Shown one piece after another: positions 14,378-19,357 of a DNA stretch of 19,357 bases; positions within the stretch are counted from its first letter, which is position 1, and every line of letters begins with the position of its first letter. The stretch comes from 40CM-4-65-16 sp035279785 (GTDB lineage: Bacteria; Chloroflexota; Dormibacteria; Dormibacterales; Dormibacteraceae). Location of the stretch: contig DATEHC010000044.1 in assembly GCA_035279785.1 (NCBI GenBank), forward strand, positions 1-19,357, written 5' to 3'. The position numbers were made by a program, and so were the translations under genes. The notes beneath the pieces were generated by a model. It was not told the DNA's origin, searched no databases, and was given only the letters and a program-made list of their open reading frames with translations.

Positions 14378-14383
14378 AGCCTA
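14378..14383 (-). promoter_or_regulatory. Candidate leaderless -10 box for rnhB-yraN
   Basis: TAGGCT on the minus strand ends seven bases before the rnhB ATG, in the 50-base gap after the lipoprotein gene. It suggests that rnhB-yraN can be transcribed independently of the rplS operon. Confidence 0.45.
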
Positions 14384-14420
14384 GAGCGAGGGGCCTTCCA
14401 ACGCCAGCTTCTTTACAGGC

Positions 14421-14918
14421 TCAAGGACAGTGGTAGGCGATTGCGTTTTCACCGCCTTCGGTCGGAACGGGCTGCTTGGGCCAGCAGACGACGCCGCCGA
14501 CCGCGATCTGGAGCGCGTGCACGTCGGGCAGGCTCGACGCCGCCTTGTAATCGCCGTCCGGTTTCTGCATCACCTGCAAGGCGTCGTCCATCTGAGTGAT
14601 GAACTGCCGCACTGCAAGCTCGAGGCGCGCGGCCGGCTGCGAGTACGTGGCAGGTATCGCATGCCCGTTGACATCAGCCAGGAGCTTCTCCGTCAGGGCG
14701 CGGATGTCGCCCAGCTCGCTGATGCACCTGTCACGCGTCTCGCAGATGAACTTCCGTTGATAGTCGAGAGCGATCGCGTCCGCGTCCGCGTTGAGCGCGG
14801 CCACGTAGCCCTTGGCCGCGGCGGCGGGTGCCTGCGCGGTGACGTGCGTCGTCGAGCCGCCTCCGCACCCGATGACTACGATCAGCACGCCTGCCGCGGC
14901 GGCCGTCCGCAGCGCCAT
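14421..14918 (-). CDS. Putative lipoprotein of unknown function
   Basis: I do not recognise the family. The N-terminus looks like a lipoprotein signal: MALRTAAAAGVLIVVIGCGGG, with a hydrophobic stretch (about 5-16) and a lipobox ending at C18. The mature part (about 147 residues) looks helical. It has four further cysteines in two groups, C59/C65 (CETRDRC) and C145/C164 near the C-terminus, which could pair as disulfides outside the membrane. The ATG lies eight bases after the rplS stop and has only a distant AGGAG (about 14 bases upstream). It occupies the place between rplS and rnhB where signal peptidase I (lepB) is often found. Confidence 0.75.
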   Translation of the reverse strand: MALRTAAAAGVLIVVIGCGGGSTTHVTAQAPAAAAKGYVAALNADADAIALDYQRKFICETRDRCISELGDIRALTEKLLADVNGHAIPATYSQPAARLELAVRQFITQMDDALQVMQKPDGDYKAASSLPDVHALQIAVGGVVCWPKQPVPTEGGENAIAYHCP

Positions 14919-14926
14919 CGCGGGCC

Positions 14927-15349
14927 TTAGGACTCCTGGGTTTCCTCTTCCGGGTCTGACGCTTTGTCGGTCTCGGGCTCCGCCGCCTCGGTTTCTTCGG
15001 CGATGAGCCGGCGCCGCTCGCGGATTCGGGCGTCGCGACCGACCTTGCCGCGCAAGTAGTAGAGGCGTCCCTGCCGGACGTCGCCGTGGCGTAGCACGTC
15101 GATCTTGTCGATGCGCGGCGAGTGGACCATGAACGTCCTCTCCACCCCGACGCCGTGCGTGACGCGCCGAACCGTGAAGTTCTGACGCAGGCCGCCGCCG
15201 GTCACCCGGATCACGGTGCCCTCGAAGACCTGGATGCGCTCTCGAGTGCCTTCGACGACCTTCGCATGCACGCGCACGGTGTCTCCGGCACGCAGCGCAG
15301 GCACCTTCTGTTTTTGCTGCTCTTTCTCGAGCTGCTGGATCACGTTCAT
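14927..15349 (-). CDS. rplS: 50S ribosomal protein L19 (bL19)
   Basis: Large-subunit protein at the interface with the 30S. Family landmarks are MNVIQQLEKEQ, FRAGDTV-like LRAGDTVRVHAKV, GTRERIQVFEGTVI, and VERTFMVHSPRIDKIDVLRHGDVRQGRLYYLRG, split here by short differences. The ATG has AAGGAG seven bases upstream and overlaps the trmD stop as ATGA. At 140 residues it exceeds the usual length of about 115. The excess is an acidic C-terminal tail from about residue 117 rich in Glu and Asp. Confidence 0.97.
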   Translation of the reverse strand: MNVIQQLEKEQQKQKVPALRAGDTVRVHAKVVEGTRERIQVFEGTVIRVTGGGLRQNFTVRRVTHGVGVERTFMVHSPRIDKIDVLRHGDVRQGRLYYLRGKVGRDARIRERRRLIAEETEAAEPETDKASDPEEETQES

Positions 15350-16032
15350 CTCTTAACTCCTTCAACAACCCGTCTCTGGGCTCGTCTCTGGGCCGCCTGC
15401 TCACGACGCCACCGCGCGATCCGCGCGTGGTCGCCCGAGAGGAGCACGTCAGGGACTTTCATTCCTCGATATTCAGCGGGCCGCGTGAACTGCGGCCAGC
15501 CCGTCTCCGCGTCCGCGGCGCCGGCAAAGCTGTCCTGCGCCAGCGAGCCGGGATCGCCGACCACCCCCGGCACAAGCCTCGCCACCGCGTCGATCAGAAC
15601 CATCGCCGGGATCTCACCGCCGCTCAGCACGTAATCGCCGATCGAGACCTCGCGCGCCCCCAGCGCGGTGCGCACACGGTCGTCGATGCCTTCGTATCGG
15701 CCGCACACGATGATCAGCCCCGTTTCGCGGGCGAGCTCGAACGCGAGCTTCTGGTCGAGGGGCTCGCCCCAGGGTTCGGTGATCAGCACCGGCCCGAGGT
15801 TCTCCCGACGAACGGCCTCGACCGCTTCGATCACCGGCTCCGGCTTCATCACCATCCCGGGTCCGCCGCCGAAGGGCACGTCGTCGACCTGCCGGTGGCG
15901 GTCATGCGTGAAGTCGCGCAGGTCGTGGGCGTGAAGCTCGATCACGCCACGCTCCCTCGCACGCCCGACCACGCCTTGTTTGAAAGCAGGGTCGAACATG
16001 GCCGGGAAGATGGTCACGACGTCGAATCTCAT
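15346..16032 (-). CDS. trmD: tRNA (guanine-N1)-methyltransferase TrmD
   Basis: Methylates G37 of tRNAs with SAM, preventing +1 frameshifting. It belongs to the trefoil-knot SPOUT class. Motifs present are MRFDVVTIFPAMF, DDVPFGGGPGMVMKPEP (50-66), GRYEGIDDRV (111-120), SIGDYVLSGGE (130-140), and the DSF aspartate (D167) with FTRPAEYRG and VPDVLLSGDHARI. The length of 228 residues is normal. The start was set at the ATG that overlaps the rimM stop (ATGA). The open frame upstream of it is a shadow of rimM. It is coupled downstream to rplS in the same way. Confidence 0.97.
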   Translation of the reverse strand: MRFDVVTIFPAMFDPAFKQGVVGRARERGVIELHAHDLRDFTHDRHRQVDDVPFGGGPGMVMKPEPVIEAVEAVRRENLGPVLITEPWGEPLDQKLAFELARETGLIIVCGRYEGIDDRVRTALGAREVSIGDYVLSGGEIPAMVLIDAVARLVPGVVGDPGSLAQDSFAGAADAETGWPQFTRPAEYRGMKVPDVLLSGDHARIARWRREQAAQRRAQRRVVEGVKR

Positions 16033-16529
16033 CAGTCCTTGGCATCCTCGACTTTCATCAGCCAGTCCGCGACGATCACCGTCCCCGCGGAAAGGTCGAC
16101 CGACACGATCGCGTCCTGAGTCGCGGGGATCAGATGCTCGATCGAGCCGTCCCGACTCACCCATACGTCGTTCGCCGGGCGCTCGAGGATCTCCTCGATG
16201 AGGCCAAGCTTCAGGCCCGAGCTGGTCACGGCGGCAAGCCCGACCACCTGGCGGTGGTAGAACCTTCCGGCCTCGAGCGAGCGCATCTCGTCGTCTCGGA
16301 TCTCGAGGTAGCGGCCGCGAAAGAGGTCGGCCATCGTCCGGTTGTCGATCCCCTCCAGCTTGACCACGAGGCCGGGCTGCCCCGCACGGCTCCACTCGAC
16401 GGCGTGCGCGCACCCGTCGAGCAGCAGGCTCGCTCCCGGATCGAACCGATCCTGGAAATCTGTCAAGGGAGTTACCTTGACAGCCCCCTCCAGGCCGTAT
16501 GCCCCCGTCACCTGCCCCACCCGGATCAT
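16032..16529 (-). CDS. rimM: Ribosome maturation factor RimM
   Basis: Assists 30S head assembly and binds S19. The N-terminal barrel shows IRVGQVTGAYGLEGAVKVTPLTD-like family opening, split from the second domain at about residue 90. The C-terminal PRC-barrel shows FYHRQVVGLAAVTSSG, LGLIEEILERPANDVWVSR, LIPATQDAIVSVDLSAGTV. The length of 165 residues is normal. ATG start, overlapping the khpA stop as ATGA. The khpA-rimM-trmD-rplS order is conserved. Confidence 0.95.
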   Translation of the reverse strand: MIRVGQVTGAYGLEGAVKVTPLTDFQDRFDPGASLLLDGCAHAVEWSRAGQPGLVVKLEGIDNRTMADLFRGRYLEIRDDEMRSLEAGRFYHRQVVGLAAVTSSGLKLGLIEEILERPANDVWVSRDGSIEHLIPATQDAIVSVDLSAGTVIVADWLMKVEDAKD

Positions 16530-16948
16530 GCGTGGCCACCGCCGCCGTTGCGCCGGCCGCGCGGAGGTCCCGCAGTGGTGATGGTTGCGTTCGCAAGGTC
16601 CACGAAGACCCGCTTGCGGTCGCGCGACGAGGCGACCCGCACCAGGGTGCGGATGGCTTCGATGTTGCGCCCCGCCTTGCCGATGAATCGCCCGATGTCC
16701 TCGTCGGCGAGCTTCACCTTGATGGCGACAGTCCCGCCGCCGCGCTCGAAGGCCTCGACCAAGACGTCCTCGGGCTTCTCCGCTAGCGACTTGGCCACGT
16801 ATTCGACCAGCGCGCGGTAGTCGATGCCCGGCCCGGACGGCATCGGACGGTCGCGGCGGAATCCTCCGCCCCGGTTGAAACCGCCGCTGCCACTGCCGCC
16901 GCGCCGAAAGTCACGCCGTGGGGGTCGGCTTCTCTGCACGTCGCTCAA
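16526..16948 (-). CDS. khpA: KH-domain RNA-binding protein KhpA with Arg/Gly-rich extension
   Basis: KhpA is a small RNA-binding protein that partners KhpB in some Gram-positive bacteria. The KH domain is at about 43-125: YRALVEYVAKSLAEKPEDV, then the GxxG loop in RFIGKAGRNIEAIRTLV. The usual protein has about 75-85 residues. This one has 140, because of an N-terminal extension rich in Arg and Gly (residues 5-34, including RRGGSGSGGFNRGGG) and a short basic Gly-rich tail. I chose the TTG at 16948, inside the end of rpsP (38-base overlap), because GGGAGG stands six bases upstream. The internal ATG at 16843 has no ribosome binding site. Confidence 0.9.
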   Translation of the reverse strand: MSDVQRSRPPRRDFRRGGSGSGGFNRGGGFRRDRPMPSGPGIDYRALVEYVAKSLAEKPEDVLVEAFERGGGTVAIKVKLADEDIGRFIGKAGRNIEAIRTLVRVASSRDRKRVFVDLANATITTAGPPRGRRNGGGGHA

Positions 16949-17183
16949 GGATTCCCTCCCGCTTCAGAAGGCTGCGAGCGGCCTCGCTCGGCTGGGCGCC
17001 CTGCTGCAGCCACTTCTTGACTTTGTCCACGTCGATCTTGACCTGGATAGGCTCCGTCATCGGGTCGTAGTAACCGAGGTGCTCGATGAACCGGCCGTCG
17101 CGCGGCGAGCGCGCGTCCGCCACCACGAGACGGTAAAAGGGGTGCTTTTTCGCCCCCATCCGCCTCAGCCTGATCTTTACCAA
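16911..17183 (-). CDS. rpsP: 30S ribosomal protein S16 (bS16)
   Basis: Early-assembling 30S protein. The sequence follows the family from its first residues: MVKIRLRRMGAKKHPFYRL, VADARSPRDGRFIEHLGYYDP, and KVKKWLQQGAQPSEAARSLL. The length of 90 residues is normal. The start is a TTG that overlaps the ffh stop by seven bases, with AAGGAGG six bases upstream. The 3' end overlaps khpA by 38 bases. Confidence 0.97.
   Translation of the reverse strand: MVKIRLRRMGAKKHPFYRLVVADARSPRDGRFIEHLGYYDPMTEPIQVKIDVDKVKKWLQQGAQPSEAARSLLKREGILERRAEKPTPTA
16955..16959 (-). promoter_or_regulatory. Ribosome binding site of khpA inside rpsP
   Basis: GGAGG, within GGGAGGG on the minus strand, is spaced six bases from the TTG at 16948. 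It decides the long form of KhpA with its Arg/Gly-rich N-terminus. It also encodes part of the C-terminus of S16. Confidence 0.6.
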
Positions 17184-18502
17184 CCTGTGCCTCCTTGTCC
17201 AGTAATTCGGGGCAGCCCGACCAGCCGGCCTTTCCGGCTCGTCGGACCAAACTGCTTTGCGAGCATCTGCATCTGCTCACGCGCCTTCAGCAGCCGGTTG
17301 ACGTCGGCGGGCTGCACGCCGCTGCCTGAGGCAATGCGCTTCTTGCGCTTGCCGTCGATGAGGTCGGGCCGAGCCCGCTCGCGCGGCGTCATGGAGAGGA
17401 TGATCGCCTCCATTCTTTTCATTTCTTTCTCGGGATCGCTAGCCGCCAGCTGACCCTTCAGCGCGCCGCCGCCCGGGACCATCGCGAGCATCCCCTCGAG
17501 CGATCCCATGCCGCGCAGCTGCCGGATCTGCGCCAGGAAGTCGTCGAAGCTGAGCTGGCCGGCTCGGAGCCGCCGCTCGACCTCGGCTGCCTGCTCCTTG
17601 TCGACGGACTGCTCGACCTTCTCGATCAGGGAGAGCACATCACCCATCCCCAGGATGCGCGAGGCCATGCGATCGGCGATGAAGACCTCGAGGTCCTGCG
17701 GCTTCTCGCCGGTGCCGGCGAACCTGACCCTCTGCCCCGTCGCGACGCGCAGCGAGAGCGCGGCGCCACCCCGAGCGTCACCGTCGAGCTTGGTGAGGAT
17801 CACGCCGTCGAGGCCGACCTCGTGACCGAATGCTTCGCCGACCTTGACCGCCTCTTGCCCCGTCATCGAGTCGGCGACCAGAAGCGTCTCGCTGACCTTG
17901 ATGCGCGCCTTGAGCGCCTTCAGCTCACCCATCAGCTCCGCGTCGATGTGCAGGCGGCCCGCGGTGTCGAGGATCACGACGTCGCAGTTGAGCCGGCCGG
18001 CTTCGGCGACAGCGCCTTCACCGCGGGCAAACGCGACGTGCTCGCGCTCGGCGAGTGTCTTCAACTGCTCGACGGCGGCGGGACGGCGCTCGTCGAGCCC
18101 GGCCACCAGCGGCCGATGGCCGTCGCGCCGAGCCAGGAGCGCGAGCTTGACCGCGGTCGTCGTCTTGCCGGATCCCTGCAGCCCGACGAGCATGATCACG
18201 GTCGGTGGCTGCGACGCGTAGCGAAGGCCCTCGGTGTTTCCGCCGAGGAGCTCCACGAGCTCGTCGTTGACCGCTTTGACCACGGTCTGCGGAGCTGTGA
18301 GGCCGGGCGAGATCTCGGTGCCGACCAGCCGGGCGCGGACCCTCTCCACGAACTCCTTGACGACCTTGAAGTTGACGTCGGCCTCGAGCAGAGCGAGGCG
18401 CACCTCCCGCAGTGCGGCGTCGACATCCTCCGCCCGCATCACGCCCCGACCGCTGATCTTCTTCAGCGCTGCGGCGAGGCGCTCGCTCAGGGCTTCGAAC
18501 AT
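17177..18502 (-). CDS. ffh: Signal recognition particle protein Ffh
   Basis: GTPase that binds signal peptides and 4.5S RNA and targets ribosomes to FtsY at the membrane. The N domain is followed by G1 GLQGSGKTT (107-115), G3 DTAGR (179-183), G4 TKLDGDARGG (237-246) and GTGEKPQDLEVF, then the Met-rich M domain (about 300-430). Two parts of the G domain deviate. The G2 region reads AGLDERRPAAVEQL, whereas most Ffh have A-D-T/V/L-x-RPAA. The insertion-box stretch between RPAA and DVVILDTAGR is about 10 residues shorter than in E. coli. The frame is continuous, with no sign of a frameshift. The ATG directly follows the ylxM stop. Length is 441 residues, family about 430-500. Confidence 0.96.
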   Translation of the reverse strand: MFEALSERLAAALKKISGRGVMRAEDVDAALREVRLALLEADVNFKVVKEFVERVRARLVGTEISPGLTAPQTVVKAVNDELVELLGGNTEGLRYASQPPTVIMLVGLQGSGKTTTAVKLALLARRDGHRPLVAGLDERRPAAVEQLKTLAEREHVAFARGEGAVAEAGRLNCDVVILDTAGRLHIDAELMGELKALKARIKVSETLLVADSMTGQEAVKVGEAFGHEVGLDGVILTKLDGDARGGAALSLRVATGQRVRFAGTGEKPQDLEVFIADRMASRILGMGDVLSLIEKVEQSVDKEQAAEVERRLRAGQLSFDDFLAQIRQLRGMGSLEGMLAMVPGGGALKGQLAASDPEKEMKRMEAIILSMTPRERARPDLIDGKRKKRIASGSGVQPADVNRLLKAREQMQMLAKQFGPTSRKGRLVGLPRITGQGGTGW

Positions 18503-18805
18503 CTAGACCGTTCCCTCGAGGCGGGCCAGCTGCCGCTTCAGCGACTCGATCTCGCGCCTGCGCCGCGCCGACTCGGCGAGCAATCCCAGACGCTTTTCGT
18601 AGTCCTGCAGCGCGTTGGTCGAACGCCGGACGATGTCGTGGACGGCTGCTCGCGACGTGCCCTCGTGAAGCGCGATCTCGGCAAGCGACCAATCGCTGCG
18701 CATGTAGAGGTCCATGACCTCTCGTTGATGCTCCGTGAGCAGGGCTCCGTAGCGTTCGAGAAGCGCCAGGGACTTGCCGCGAGCCTGAAGGGTGTCAAGT
18801 GGCAT
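18503..18805 (-). CDS. ylxM: YlxM family helix-turn-helix protein
   Basis: A 100-residue protein with a sigma-70 region 4-like helix-turn-helix: LTEHQREVMDLYMRSDWSLAEIA-type core (about 24-46), then GTSRAAVHDIVRRSTNAL (about 49-66), and a coiled-coil-like charged C-terminus. YlxM (UPF0122) is encoded next to ffh in many bacteria and is thought to modulate the SRP pathway. The ATG at 18805 lies eight bases after TAGACT and lacks a ribosome binding site. The frame stays open upstream but has no family similarity there. It is the first gene of the minus-strand SRP-ribosome operon. Confidence 0.92.
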   Translation of the reverse strand: MPLDTLQARGKSLALLERYGALLTEHQREVMDLYMRSDWSLAEIALHEGTSRAAVHDIVRRSTNALQDYEKRLGLLAESARRRREIESLKRQLARLEGTV

Positions 18806-18808
18806 GCC

Positions 18809-18833
18809 TTGACAGTCTACCAGGCGATAAGCT
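18809..18833. promoter_or_regulatory. Overlapping divergent promoters of ylxM and dinB-family gene
   Basis: On the minus strand, TAGACT (18819-18814) ends eight bases before the ylxM ATG. On the plus strand, TTGACA (18809-18814) is a perfect -35 match. TAAGCT (18828-18833) lies 10 bases before the ATG at 18844, and TAACCC (18833-18838) is 18 bases from TTGACA. The -35 and the opposite -10 share a base. The plus-strand -10 cannot be fixed from sequence. Confidence 0.45.
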
Positions 18834-18843
18834 AACCCTCGGC

Positions 18844-19323
18844 ATGAGCGACTTCCTCGTTCAGGCGCTGCGCTACAACCGCTGGGCGAACCTCCAGCTG
18901 CTCGATGTCTGCTCGACCATGTCGGCCCAACAGCTCCAGCTCCAGTCGGCTGGGACGTACGGAACCATCGCGGCGACATGGCTGCACCTGATCGCCGCCG
19001 AGCAGCGCTACCTCCGCCGCATGGTCGGCTTCGAGCCAACCGTCTCAGAGAATGACGACTTCCCCGGGGTCGCGAGGCTGAGGGAAGAGGCCGCTCGCAG
19101 CGGCGACGAGCTGATCGCCGCAGCGGGCACCGTCGATCCCGACGCCACCAGCCTTGGCAATGGCAGCGGGGTAAGACACTGGCTCGTCATGGTCCAGGCG
19201 ATCCATCACGGCAACGATCACCGCACCCACATCTGCAGCATCCTCGGGCAGAACGGGATCTCGTACGGTGACCTCGACGTGTGGGCCTACGGCGACAAGA
19301 ACGACGGCTACGTCAAGTGCTGA
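18844..19323 (+). CDS. DinB-family (YfiT-like) metal-binding protein
   Basis: A four-helix-bundle protein of 159 residues with the DinB/mycothiol-transferase-like layout. The N-terminal helix is YNRWANLQLLDVCSTM, followed by ATWLHLIAAEQRYLRRM with the first metal His. The C-terminal segment IHHGNDHRTHICSILGQNG has the H-x3-H pair and ends near YGDLDVWAYG. The three histidines are intact, so a metal site is likely. Substrates of this family include low-molecular-weight thiols, but none can be assigned here. The ATG at 18844 suits the family start. An in-frame ATG/GTG upstream would run through the divergent promoter. Confidence 0.88.
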   Translation: MSDFLVQALRYNRWANLQLLDVCSTMSAQQLQLQSAGTYGTIAATWLHLIAAEQRYLRRMVGFEPTVSENDDFPGVARLREEAARSGDELIAAAGTVDPDATSLGNGSGVRHWLVMVQAIHHGNDHRTHICSILGQNGISYGDLDVWAYGDKNDGYVKC

Positions 19324-19357
19324 CCGCCTTCATCCTCGTCAAGTCGTCGCGCGCCGG
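19317..19357 (+). CDS. Lrp/AsnC ligand-binding domain protein, first codons only (partial)
   Basis: A GTG overlapping the end of the DinB-family gene by seven bases opens a frame reading VLTAFILVKSSRA up to the window edge. Stand-alone Lrp/AsnC ligand-binding (RAM) proteins commonly open with M-x-T/A-AFVLI/V-x, so this match is suggestive. Only 13 codons are visible, and no ribosome binding site is seen. Confidence 0.4.
   Translation, partial: MLTAFILVKSSRA

Overview
The window is about 19.4 kb of compact, high-G+C bacterial chromosome. I place it only loosely, near Dormibacterota, Chloroflexota or Actinomycetota. The grounds are high G+C, frequent GTG and TTG starts, a Ku/ligase end-joining pair, a 12-TM ABC-2 exporter and repeated leaderless-type promoters (TANNNT 7-8 nt before a start codon). 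No phage, integrase, transposase, CRISPR array, rRNA or tRNA is visible.

Right block (about 13.4-18.8 kb, minus strand). This is a housekeeping operon read ylxM-ffh-rpsP-khpA-rimM-trmD-rplS-[lipoprotein]-rnhB-yraN. It covers the signal recognition particle, 30S assembly (S16, RimM, KH protein), tRNA m1G37 methylation, L19 and RNase HII. Genes overlap by 4 nt or more, or abut, almost throughout, which implies translational coupling.

Left block (1-5.7 kb, minus strand). This is comM-dprA-topA-rpsB-(tsf): natural transformation helicase and DNA-protection protein, topoisomerase I, ribosomal protein S2, and the first codons of EF-Ts. rpsB has its own candidate promoter and a leader that can fold into nested stems.

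Middle (5.7-13.4 kb). In many bacteria the right and left blocks are continuous (rplS-rnhB-yraN-comM-dprA-topA). Here they are separated by about 7.7 kb of accessory genes on both strands. These are an AbiEi-like/DUF559 nuclease-fold protein next to tandem palindromic repeats, an alpha/beta hydrolase coupled to a metallo-beta-lactamase-fold hydrolase, a divergent ABC exporter (ATPase plus internally duplicated permease), and a DNA-repair group (Ku, stand-alone LigD-type ATP-dependent ligase, NmrA-like NAD(P)-binding protein).

Right end (18.8 kb onward, plus strand). A DinB-family protein is divergent from ylxM and is followed by the first codons of a probable Lrp/AsnC ligand-binding-domain protein.

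The points most worth a second look are the recurrent leaderless promoter motif, the structured rpsB leader, the palindromic repeats around the DUF559 gene, the Arg/Gly-rich KhpA whose start lies inside rpsP, an Ffh with a shortened and altered G2/insertion region, and an RNase HII with GMG in place of GRG.
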